Part shown: in pieces, positions 1 to 8,141 of the stretch | How positions within the stretch are numbered: position 1 is the first letter of the stretch | Layout: every line of letters begins with the position of its first letter | Assembly (NCBI GenBank): GCA_028874075.1 | Contig: JAPPLU010000068.1 | Span: forward strand, 1 to 35,436 | DNA: 35,436 nt | Reading direction: 5' to 3' | Origin: Chloroflexota bacterium | GTDB lineage: Bacteria; Chloroflexota; Dehalococcoidia; Lucifugimonadales; UBA3495 | Made by a program: the position numbers and the translations under genes | The notes under the pieces: model-generated | What the model was told of the DNA's origin: nothing | Seen by the model: the letters and a program-made list of their open reading frames with translations, nothing else | Databases searched by the model: none

Positions 1-2400
1 GTCCAGCCCCTCGCTGGTCGCCGTAACCGCCTCCGACCAGTAGCCGGGAACGCCCTGAACATTCACCGCCCGCACGTAGTAGCAGGTCCGGGAATCCTCG
101 ACGTAGAGGGAGTCCAGGTACAACGTTCCCTTGACCTCCGATCCGCCCTGGTTTACCCTCGGCGCCTGGCACACCGCCCCGGTCTCATCCTCGAACTTCC
201 ACACCTGGTAGTGGGATACCGGGAAGCGGTTCAGCAAGTCCACGTCGGTCCACTGCACCACCGCTGTGGGCGGCGAGTCGAAGAACTGTCCACGCAAGTC
301 CTGCGGCGTTCCCGGCGCCCCTTCGCCGGTTCCCGGCTGCGCCATGATGGTTGCCGCGTTGTTCTCCTCGATGTAGTCGAAGTAGGGGGTGGAGTGAGCC
401 ACGCCGTCAATGACCACGGAGTAGTCCTCGGTGTTGGCGATGGTAGCCGTGATGTCTCCGGTGGGCACGCCGTCCGGGGCGATGAGGGTCAGCGTCGAAT
501 ATTCGGTCTGGCCACTGCTGGGCCTGGACTCAGATACCGTAATCTCGCCCAGGTCCCATTCCGCCTCGCAGAGGCCGTCAGAGCAGGACGTTTCCCGGTA
601 TATCCCCTCAGAGGTGATAGCCTCTGCGCCCTGGGGTACGCTTGTTAGGGTTACCAGAACCGCCGGAGCTGTATCGGGCCCGATGTTGGCCGCCTGGATG
701 GTGTAGGCCGTCTGTCCCGCCGCCGCCAGCGGACTCGCCTCGCCGCTGTCCATCACCGCCAGTTCCGCTATCGGCCCCACGTGGAAGATGTAATTGCCAT
801 CGTCTTCATACGTCGTTCCGCCGGCGCTGGTCGCCTCCGCCTGGTAATTGACCACATAAGTGCCTAACGTCTCGAACTCAAAAATTATATGGCCTCGGGT
901 AAGCCACGCAGCATTGGTGAATGAGCCTCGGGTCTCCGACGCGCCCGGGGAGTGCAGGTCGTAAGAGAAATTAGGAGCAGGTCTCACCCCGACTTTGCCG
1001 GGCGGGGTTTCACCTTGCCAGCTGCTTAATGTGACGGTCTCAGGGCCATAGGTGGACCAACTGCTGCTATTTGGGGCCAGATGCTCCAGCGTAGCGTGTA
1101 AATACACGCCGCGTTCTACCTCGCCGACATTGTTACGTTTCCTGGTTTGCCAAGAGACCTCGCTTCCGCCATTGACGCTATTTGAGTGACTATCATAAGC
1201 ACGCCCGTCAGGATCGCGCACATTGACGATCACCGACTCCGTACCCAGGTAGGAGGAGGTATCGTCCGTCCGCACGAACAGCTGAATACCGCCATCGTTC
1301 CCACAGGGGTACGTCGTAACGCCAACGCAGTCGTGAATCCACCAGAGAATAATCTCCCCACCAGTCACCACTTGCTTCGGGTGCTCCAGGCACACGGTGG
1401 CAACGTTATTCGCTAGCCGGTTCGGGTCCAGTGCGAAGGGCGGCACGGCGTTCACCACCGTTGCCGTCAGGCAGCGTTCTTCTAGGGGGAGATCCTCCAA
1501 TGAAGGAGAGGACGTGACGACTACCGGTAACGTCTCTGTCGGCCAGGTGCGATAATCTAGCCCGGTGGTCCCCGCATTCCACGTCCAGGTCCTTTCATCT
1601 ATCGCGACGACATCCGGCGACGAAGGTACAGAAGCAAAGCGTAGGCCTGGCGACAACTCAATCTGCACTCTCACGTCGAACTGTCGGCTGTCGTAGTTGT
1701 GGTGGGAACCAACACCGCCAAAGTTACCTTTTCCGTCGTTCGTGGCCACGATTTCAAACTCCGCCTCGGTATCCGATTTCGAGACGAAACTAACTGCCAC
1801 TCCAGCGTCGCCCCTGGTATAATCGAAGTCAGCTCCATCAGCCAAGTACCACACTTCCGTTTCGCTGTTCGCTTCAAGGCCCGCCGGCTCTGCCGGAATG
1901 GATGATATGAGCCGAGCATTGAATCGCACCGGCGTTCCCTGGATACCTCTTCCAAGTAATTGGGATGCACTCAATAGATGGAGGGTTGCGCTGCCTCCTG
2001 CCGGTATGCTGGGGATGCTCCATACGCCAGACGCCGAATCAACAATACCGTCGTTGTCGTAACTTGAGTTCGCCCCCCAACCTTCGGGTTCAAGAAGGCT
2101 TGCCGGCTCTACCGTCAGCTGAATCTTGACGTCCCGCAACTCCGACGGGACGTAACCCTGAGCCCGCTCGTTGTGGACAGTGATTACCCACCCACTGATT
2201 GCGAGATTGTAGGGAGTAGATTCCAGACGGATATCGCTTCCATGCGCCTGGAAATCGGGCAAGTCGTGAGCGCGAATTGTGTCGCCCGGTGTGAGGAAGG
2301 GCACCGCCGCTAGCGCTGCCAGGACGAGGACGAGCAGGCACCTAGCCGGCCGCATCGCGCCGCTCACACACACTACAAGTGCCTGCCCGCCCTGCCTCAT
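1..2400 (-). CDS. Secreted surface protein with DUF11-like and fibronectin type III domains (3' end outside window)
   Basis: The minus-strand frame is open without a stop for all 800 codons from the ATG at 2400 to the window edge, so the C-terminus is missing. A hydrophobic signal peptide lies at about residues 16-36 (MRPARCLLVLVLAALAAV), and the ATG at 2355 is an equally good start. The body is beta-rich and extracellular in character. Around residues 541-620 it resembles the DUF11/conserved-repeat fold, with the phrases AYTIQAANIGPDTAPAV and then ATIANTEDYSV. From about residue 690 to the edge it resembles a fibronectin type III domain (TPQDLRGQF, VVQWTDVD, SHYQVWKF, CYYVRAVN). It starts only 8 nt after the stop of the upstream surface-protein gene, so the two are probably co-transcribed. 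The family and export call is fairly secure; the biological role is unknown. Adhesion or cell-surface matrix is the usual guess for such proteins. Confidence 0.8.
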   Translation of the reverse strand, partial: MRQGGQALVVCVSGAMRPARCLLVLVLAALAAVPFLTPGDTIRAHDLPDFQAHGSDIRLESTPYNLAISGWVITVHNERAQGYVPSELRDVKIQLTVEPASLLEPEGWGANSSYDNDGIVDSASGVWSIPSIPAGGSATLHLLSASQLLGRGIQGTPVRFNARLISSIPAEPAGLEANSETEVWYLADGADFDYTRGDAGVAVSFVSKSDTEAEFEIVATNDGKGNFGGVGSHHNYDSRQFDVRVQIELSPGLRFASVPSSPDVVAIDERTWTWNAGTTGLDYRTWPTETLPVVVTSSPSLEDLPLEERCLTATVVNAVPPFALDPNRLANNVATVCLEHPKQVVTGGEIILWWIHDCVGVTTYPCGNDGGIQLFVRTDDTSSYLGTESVIVNVRDPDGRAYDSHSNSVNGGSEVSWQTRKRNNVGEVERGVYLHATLEHLAPNSSSWSTYGPETVTLSSWQGETPPGKVGVRPAPNFSYDLHSPGASETRGSFTNAAWLTRGHIIFEFETLGTYVVNYQAEATSAGGTTYEDDGNYIFHVGPIAELAVMDSGEASPLAAAGQTAYTIQAANIGPDTAPAVLVTLTSVPQGAEAITSEGIYRETSCSDGLCEAEWDLGEITVSESRPSSGQTEYSTLTLIAPDGVPTGDITATIANTEDYSVVIDGVAHSTPYFDYIEENNAATIMAQPGTGEGAPGTPQDLRGQFFDSPPTAVVQWTDVDLLNRFPVSHYQVWKFEDETGAVCQAPRVNQGGSEVKGTLYLDSLYVEDSRTCYYVRAVNVQGVPGYWSEAVTATSEGLD

Positions 2401-2408
2401 GTTCCGGT

Positions 2409-4028
2409 CTAGTCCGGCCATTCGACGGTTGCAGTCGCCGTCAAATCTGTAGTTGGGCCGTCCGGCGCACTCCGGTAGGTCACCGTCAGGACGAATATTC
2501 CCGTGTGCGAGAACTCGTGGGATCCGGACCAGATCCATGCGTTGTTTTGGTCGGATGTACCTTCGGTGAAAGAGGAGTCGTTTTCGGCGACGACCCAGTC
2601 GTACTCACCGACCACTTCCTCGAAGTTCTCCCAGACAATCGTCAGGTGCACCGATTCTCCTTTCGCTGGATTCGTCTTGCTGGGTACGAGCCGGACACTC
2701 GGCTTGATGTCGTTCAGCTCGATCTGGATCGCGATGAAGTGGTCGATCGAGGGGTCGGGATTGCTCTCGTGGTCGATGTTGTCGGTCACGTTGAGCAGCA
2801 GGTCGTAGTCTGGTTGACGCTCGAAGTCCAGATTGGCGTCGTCGGCGACCCGGATCTTGACGCGATCGGGCGAGGATGTGGAGTCCAGCGCGAAGTCGTC
2901 TGCGCCCTCTCCGCTGAGACTGAACTCGAGGTCGGTTGGCTCTTCAGTAAGGACGTTGATTGACGGCTGCGCAACCTCGGTCCCGGGCGGCGTGTTCTCG
3001 TCGATTGTGTAGCTGAAGCCGAAGCGCGGCGGCTCGTGCTCAGCCAATCTATCGCCGACCTGGATGACGTAGCGCCTGACCTCGTTGGTCTCGGTTTCGT
3101 TGTTGCTGATAGGCGCCCAGTCATCGCCAGCGCCTACTGGAACATTGTCAACTCCGCGCACCTCTCCGCGCAGGTGGACCCAGAGCTCGTAGGTGCCGGG
3201 CTGGGTGAAAATCCACTCCAGGTGTTCGAACTGCCCGGGTTCCATCTCCAGAGGCTGGGTGTGGACAGCGGCGCTGTTCCAGACCAACTCCATACCGCTT
3301 GCCCCGGTCCTGTAGGCGAGGAAGTGGGGGTGCTTGGCAGGGTCGATTCCCGGGTTGCGCTCCAGCTCGAACATGTAGCGGAACGGCGGCGAGTTGTCTT
3401 CGGTTGCCCAGTACTGGTAGCTAAACCGCTCGGTCGAGAAACCCAGGCTCAAGTTCTCGGTTTCCGCGTCGCTCAGCCCGGCGTCGTCCAGCCGCAGCCA
3501 CCAGACCGGGTCGCCGATGCTCACGTATTCCCCAAGCCGGCGGTAGTCGTCCGTGGAGATCTGGGCGTCACCGGAGCCGTGGGCACCACCGGAGGTGTCC
3601 GCACCACTGACCACGGTCGCCTCGTGCTTGTCCAGGATGTGGAAGATCGCCTCGCGGATGTCGATGCCGGAGGGCAAGAGAGAGGTGGTCGTCGTTTCGT
3701 TCCCGTCGCGATCAAGCTCGGTGGTCTGCGTCACATTCGGCGGGCAGGTGTTGGTACGGAGGAGACCCGTGCTGGTGCCCGTTCGCTGCCAGTAGACGTC
3801 GAAGAGGGCGAAGTGGCCCTTGGTGATCTCATGGGGTTCGGGCTGGAACGCGGTGGCGGCGCCGAGGCCGCAGGGCTGCGGGTCGTCGTAGGTGTTGTTA
3901 GTGGCGTTCTGGGCTTGAGTGGGCCCGGCGGTCAGGGTAATGGTCACCGCGACGGCGGCGATGAGGGTCAGCACCAGGACGGCACCGAAGGCTCTCAAGG
4001 GAATGGATGCGTTGGTTACAGCGCTCAT
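2409..4028 (-). CDS. Secreted surface protein, choice-of-anchor-like N-domain plus cadherin-like and Ig/PKD-like domains
   Basis: This 539-residue protein starts at ATG 4028, with GAGGAAC about 15 nt upstream. A signal peptide covers about residues 10-40 (hydrophobic AVLVLTLIAAVAVTITLTA, then GPTQA). Residues 60-330 carry phrases typical of the bacterial surface-anchored (choice-of-anchor M type) domain: GHFALFDVYW, GDPVWWLRLDD and LEWIFTQPGTYELWVHLRGE. Residues 340-440 look like a cadherin-type domain (YTIDENTPPGTEVAQP, LDFERQPDYDLLLNVTDN). Residues 450-539 look like a PKD/Ig-type domain ending in WPD. There is no C-terminal transmembrane anchor or sorting motif, so the product is probably released or held through another protein. 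It is the first gene of an apparent two-gene surface operon with the gene ending at the left edge. Domain names rest on motif reading only. Confidence 0.82.
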   Translation of the reverse strand: MSAVTNASIPLRAFGAVLVLTLIAAVAVTITLTAGPTQAQNATNNTYDDPQPCGLGAATAFQPEPHEITKGHFALFDVYWQRTGTSTGLLRTNTCPPNVTQTTELDRDGNETTTTSLLPSGIDIREAIFHILDKHEATVVSGADTSGGAHGSGDAQISTDDYRRLGEYVSIGDPVWWLRLDDAGLSDAETENLSLGFSTERFSYQYWATEDNSPPFRYMFELERNPGIDPAKHPHFLAYRTGASGMELVWNSAAVHTQPLEMEPGQFEHLEWIFTQPGTYELWVHLRGEVRGVDNVPVGAGDDWAPISNNETETNEVRRYVIQVGDRLAEHEPPRFGFSYTIDENTPPGTEVAQPSINVLTEEPTDLEFSLSGEGADDFALDSTSSPDRVKIRVADDANLDFERQPDYDLLLNVTDNIDHESNPDPSIDHFIAIQIELNDIKPSVRLVPSKTNPAKGESVHLTIVWENFEEVVGEYDWVVAENDSSFTEGTSDQNNAWIWSGSHEFSHTGIFVLTVTYRSAPDGPTTDLTATATVEWPD

Positions 4029-4195
4029 ATTTGCTTTTGTTGTTCCTCAAATTCAGTTTTGATCGGTTGTCATTGGGTGGCCGGGCGGCATCCGCCGCGT
4101 GGTGTATCTACACTGGTTCATCTCCGTGCCGGACGGCTGGGTATAGGGGAAGTCCGGCAGCATCAAGCAAAAGATTAGGACTGGCGCAGGTGCCT

Positions 4196-4214
4196 TGGCA
4201 GTCAGGGACTGCCA
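4196..4214. repeat. Perfect 8-bp inverted repeat, 3-nt loop
   Basis: The arms are TGGCAGTC and GACTGCCA separated by AGG. It lies about 170 nt upstream of the surface-operon start and could be a hairpin in the leader or an operator. No T-tract follows, so it is not a standard terminator. Confidence 0.5.
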
Positions 4215-4340
4215 CCGCCACTCGCAAAAAGCGGCCAGACCCGCGACAGTCAATGCTGTCGGGATCCGGCCGCCAAAGCGTCGGCCGGTATGATTTGAAG
4301 GGCTGGACTGCCTACAAGCGGGTCTGCCCTCGGGAAACTC

Positions 4341-4351
4341 GGGGGGGGGGG
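4341..4351. repeat. 11-G homopolymer tract
   Basis: Eleven consecutive G residues in the non-coding region about 310 nt upstream of the surface-operon start. Long G tracts are slippage-prone and its true length may be uncertain in this assembly. Confidence 0.75.
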
Positions 4352-5189
4352 CTTAGAGGGGTAGGTACGGGCAAATTCAAGCCCAAAACGCCAGATGCGC
4401 CAGGGACCGGCAAGCCCAGGTCCTGACCTCCGGCTGGAATGCTCATTGCGGCGTTCAGGTTCATCTCAATTGCACGGCGTATGTGGCGATTGCTCAGTCA
4501 TCGCTACTGTCCGGTTCACGGTAGCCGATATCAAGACATCCGGTAGAGAGGCGGTGATTTCCCCACTCCGGCGGCACATCTTTATGGATTCCCGGCTGAC
4601 AACGCGAAGGCTGCGTTTTGATACATTATTGATACTGTGTATCTTTGCCAAGAGTTTACACCGCCGGCGTGGATGCTGTCAACGCCGGGAGCGCGCTTAA
4701 TCATGCAAGCTCCTGCCCAAGCCGGCACCCAGAAACCGAGGCCAGTGGCGACGTTCCGGTAGCTCGCGAGAGCGGAAATGGCAATCGCCATCCGCAAGGG
4801 TCGTTGCGGTCCGGGGCCAATCCCTCCGCGCTGGTTGCCCCCAGGCGCCGTCTAGCCGGAAGGTATGGCCAATGGCATGAAGCAGGCACGGCGATTATCC
4901 GCCATACCCGCCTTGTCATCAGCCCTGATACGGTCTATCCTCTCTAGAGGTTGACCTCCCACCGGAAAGTTCGCAGTACAGCCCCTCTTGGCCCACCACC
5001 GGAACAATCGTTCGCAGATTTGGCTTGGCGGGGACTACTTAGTGACACCCGGATTCTGTTCCGACCACCGATTCCACCCTGCGAATTCTAGAACGTAAAC
5101 CTTGGCGTTATGAATTTTTATGTCGCTAGCTAGACTTTAACGGTTGTTTGGCGCTACGAATATCCCCTACCAATCAGTAATGCTTCCGT

Positions 5190-6918
5190 TTATCCCTTTT
5201 TCCTTCCCCTGTCCATGCCATAGCCGACGCGTGTTTCATTGAAGAGGCAGGCAGGGTTGTCTGTAGGGTCAACCAGCTTGCTGCGGAGATTTTTCACCAC
5301 CGTGCACACCGGCCCCGAGTGCCCGGGGTGACCCGGCCCCATACCCGCTGGAACAAGTTCTCGTGGGTCAGCACGCCTCCGGCGTTGACCGGCAACTCAC
5401 GTAGGAACCGGCATTCCGGGTCCGTCAGCTGCATCGGACTGCCGGCAACGTTGGCCCGCCGCTCGGCGTAGTCTATTACCAGGTCTCCCAGCACGTAGGG
5501 GTCGGACGGCGAGTCAGTTTCCGGCCCGGTTTGCCAGCGTAAGGCCGTGTGGATTCTCGCTACGAGTTCCGTCGGCGAGAAGGGCTTCACGATATAGTCC
5601 TCGGCGCAGGCCTCCAGCGCACTGGCAACAAGCTGGTCCCGGCCATAGCCGGAGATGAAAATCACTGGCACGTCGGCGAGGGCAGGGATACTCTCCAGAA
5701 GCTTGATCGCATCGGTCCCGGGCAGCGCCAGGTCGAGCAGCACCAGGTGGGGGTTTTCTGATTCCAGCAGTTGCTCCAACCCGTCAGGGTCGGCGGTTAC
5801 CGTGGCGGCGAAGCCCGCCTCCGTGAGAGCTTCCCAGGCGTACCGGAGCGTCTGCAGGTCGTAGTCGACCACCAGGACACGGGTGCGTCCCCTCCTCGAT
5901 CGGCGCGGCAGGCTGGGAGAGTGGGGTTGGTCTTTCGATTCCTCGTATCCCGCATCTCGCGCCACAGGCAGTAGGAAGGAGAAAAGGGCACACCTGTTGT
6001 GTCCTTCGCTCTCTGCCCACATCCGGCCCCCGTGGGCTTCCACGATCCCCTTGCAGATTGCCAGCCCCACTCCCGAGCCCGCGATGCCGCCAGGGTCCTT
6101 CTCGTCATAGCGTGAGTGCTTCGTAACAGGTGGGGCAGACGCTCGGCAGGCACGCCCACGCCCTCGTCGGCAACGGAAAAGACGACGTGGACACCGTCCG
6201 TTCTGGCGCTGACCGTGATGACCGAAGACTCGGGTGAGCGCCCGGCCGCGTTGCTCAGCAGGTTGACCAGGACCTGCACGATGCGGCGTTGGTCCGCCAT
6301 GACCTGGGGAAGGTCCAGCTCCGTATCAATGTGTATCTGGTTGCGGCCGCCTCCGCTCAGGTAGGAGTTCCTGGCCCGGTCCACCAGGAGGGACGGCTCG
6401 GACGCCTCCGGGGATGTCGACAAGGTGCCGGTCTCGATGCGAGCCACATCCAGCAGGTCCGTGATGAGGCCCCGCATATGTTCCGCCTGATCGTCGACAA
6501 TGCGGTGGAACCGTAGGGCTTCGGCCGGGTCCAGCGAATCCCCCGAACCAATGAGGGTGGCTGCCGAGCCCTTGATGGAGGCGAGCGGGGCGCGCAGTTC
6601 GTGCCTCACCATCGTCAGGAACTCCGCGACCAGCCGCTCCAGCTCCTCGAGGGGCGTCATGTCCTGGAGGGTGACCACCACCGATTCCACTTCATCTTCC
6701 TCTGAGCGAATGGACGTGACGCTCATCAGTGCCGTGATTGACCGTCCGTCGGGCACCAGGAGAACGATTTCCTCCAGCCTCACATTCTCGGCCCGCTTGA
6801 GAGTCTCCTATATGGGAAACTCCTCCAGGGAAACTCCCCTGCCGTCGCCACGCAGAACGGTCATCGCCCGGAGCAGGTCTTTCGGAAGTTGGTCTGGGGT
6901 CCACCGAACCACTTCCAC
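5190..6918 (-). pseudogene. Hybrid sensor kinase: PAS - HisKA/HATPase - receiver - OmpR-type winged helix, with several lesions
   Basis: Joined, this is a protein of about 576 positions. A PAS-like segment (VRWTPDQLPKDLLRAM, then PDGRSITALMSVTSIRSE) leads into the dimerisation helix with the H-box MVRHELRAPLASIKG, an N-box (LVNLLSNAA) and G-box (GVGLAICKGIVEAHGG). A receiver follows (VLVVDYD, LLDLALPGTD with the phospho-Asp, IVKPFSP), then a PhoB-like winged helix ending VVKNLRSKL and TRVGYGM. The lesions are: in-frame TAG at 6808-6810; a missing base at about 6120 that shifts frame just before the G-box; and a missing G at 5337-5340 inside the winged helix, after RVWG. A GTG at 6918 with nearby GGAG is the most upstream start available, so the N-terminus may also be truncated. 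Kinase and DNA-binding output on one chain is a design seen in Chloroflexota. The gene is divergent from the LuxR-type regulator at 7122. Confidence 0.8.
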
Positions 6919-7121
6919 CTCCTCGCCTCCCCAAGCAACCGCCTAATCACCTCATCACCAAACAACTGCCTTGCTTCTAGCCGTTCTCGATCCGTGATTG
7001 TAGTACTAGGCTAACTCTTTTGAATGCATTTATGTTTGCAGTTTGCCCTACAATAATTTATTGGTAATACTTTGGTGGAACTTTAATTGCATTATGTTGG
7101 CACAGATATGAGGTACGAGTG

Positions 7122-7829
7122 ATGAAAGTGGTAATTATTTACCCAAATACTGCCTCCGCCCACGGGCTGGCCCTACTACTAGAGAAGTATGGCGATTTCG
7201 AGGTGGTAGCTGAAGTGTCGGGCCCGGAGGAGGCAATGCCCGCTCTTTCGCTTCACGAACCGAGCCTGATTCTGTTGAATTCACATCTTTCGGAGCTGCC
7301 CCTGGAAGACAGCATCAGCCAACTGAAGGAGTCCTCTCCCGAAACGGCGGTGGTGGTGGTTACCGAGACGGAAGACTGGCAACCGTTAGAGTTGTCCATT
7401 CGCGCCGGGGCGTCGGCTTTTGTCTCCATGAATACCGCCCCCGAGGAGCTTGCCCTGTGCCTGCGCCTGGCGGCGGATGGGCATGTCCTCGTTTCCACCT
7501 CGCTGGTATCTTCTCTCTCCGACCTGGTGGAAGGGGAAACGGAAACCGGGCAAAGCGACACGGGGGACGATTTGTCCAGGCGGGAGCTTGAAATACTGGA
7601 ACACGTGGCGCGCGGGGCCACTAACCAGGAAATAGGGGATGCCCTGACCATTACGGAGAACACGGTGAAGGTTCACATGCGTAATGTCCTGGGTAAACTT
7701 CAGCCTCGCAACCGGCAGCAGGCTGCGGCCTACGCCCTCAAGTCGGGAATCGTCAGCGATTTCGATTTTCTGGGACAGAATCAGGACGAAGCCACGAGCG
7801 CTGGCAGGAACGGATACCTTAACGCTTGA
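7122..7829 (+). CDS. NarL/LuxR-type regulator with a degenerate, phospho-dead receiver
   Basis: This 235-residue protein has a receiver-fold N-terminus (1-120) and a LuxR-type helix-turn-helix (about 148-214: LSRRELEILEHVARGATNQE, ENTVKVHMRNVLGKL). The start ATG at 7122 has GAGG 8 nt upstream; a GTG immediately before it is less likely. The receiver has lost its chemistry. The usual acidic pair near residue 8 is Tyr-Pro-Asn, the phospho-acceptor Asp is Asn53 (in LILLNSHLSEL), and the conserved Lys is Met103 (FVSMNTAPEEL). Thr81 is kept. It should therefore act without Asp phosphorylation, as a constitutive or ligand/protein-controlled DNA-binding protein. The adjacent divergent kinase is itself broken. 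An AT-rich 200-bp divergent promoter region separates them, and a 9-bp inverted repeat follows the gene at 7941-7972. Confidence 0.88.
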   Translation: MKVVIIYPNTASAHGLALLLEKYGDFEVVAEVSGPEEAMPALSLHEPSLILLNSHLSELPLEDSISQLKESSPETAVVVVTETEDWQPLELSIRAGASAFVSMNTAPEELALCLRLAADGHVLVSTSLVSSLSDLVEGETETGQSDTGDDLSRRELEILEHVARGATNQEIGDALTITENTVKVHMRNVLGKLQPRNRQQAAAYALKSGIVSDFDFLGQNQDEATSAGRNGYLNA

Positions 7830-7940
7830 CTGGGATTTGTGCGCCGTCTGGTTCTTCCCGTTCGGAGCTCAAACTTACGGAATTAGTCCTTCGGATTATA
7901 AGGAATAATATTAGCGATTCCATAGCATTCTCTTAAAATA

Positions 7941-7972
7941 CCCCAATAGAACTTTGCCAATAACTATTGGGG
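7941..7972. promoter_or_regulatory. 9-bp perfect inverted repeat (operator or hairpin)
   Basis: The arms CCCCAATAG (7941-7949) and CTATTGGGG (7964-7972) are separated by 14 nt. It is 112 nt after the LuxR-type gene and 170 nt before the antiporter. No T-run follows, so an operator or a weak terminator are both possible. The remainder of 7830-8141 shows no gene. Confidence 0.45.
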
Positions 7973-8141
7973 ATGTGTACCCGCGCGCCTCCCAGCCGCT
8001 AGACTGCTATCATCCCTTCTGCCCACAAATTGCTATCCCTCTGACCCTCTTTTGCCGAGGACGAGGGGACTTTGCAACCGTCCTGCGTCAGTCCGCACCG
8101 GGTTTTTTCCACACAGGTAGGGGGTTAACATAGAAGTCTTA

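Larger units (their letters stand above)
4029..5189. other. Gene-free intergenic region (1.16 kb)
   Basis: Both neighbours are transcribed leftward, so this region holds the 3' end of the decayed kinase gene and the 5' region of the surface operon. Short open frames exist on both strands but none has a ribosome site, family motif or sensible composition. It contains a perfect inverted repeat (4196-4214), an 11-G run (4341-4351) and an AT-rich stretch near 5085-5200. I see no RNA gene. Confidence 0.6.

Noticed and set aside
3036..4178. Long plus-strand open frame (380 codons) antisense to the surface-protein gene
   Set aside because: It mirrors the codon structure of the minus-strand gene, has no ribosome site or family motif, and the minus-strand product has a signal peptide and domain motifs.
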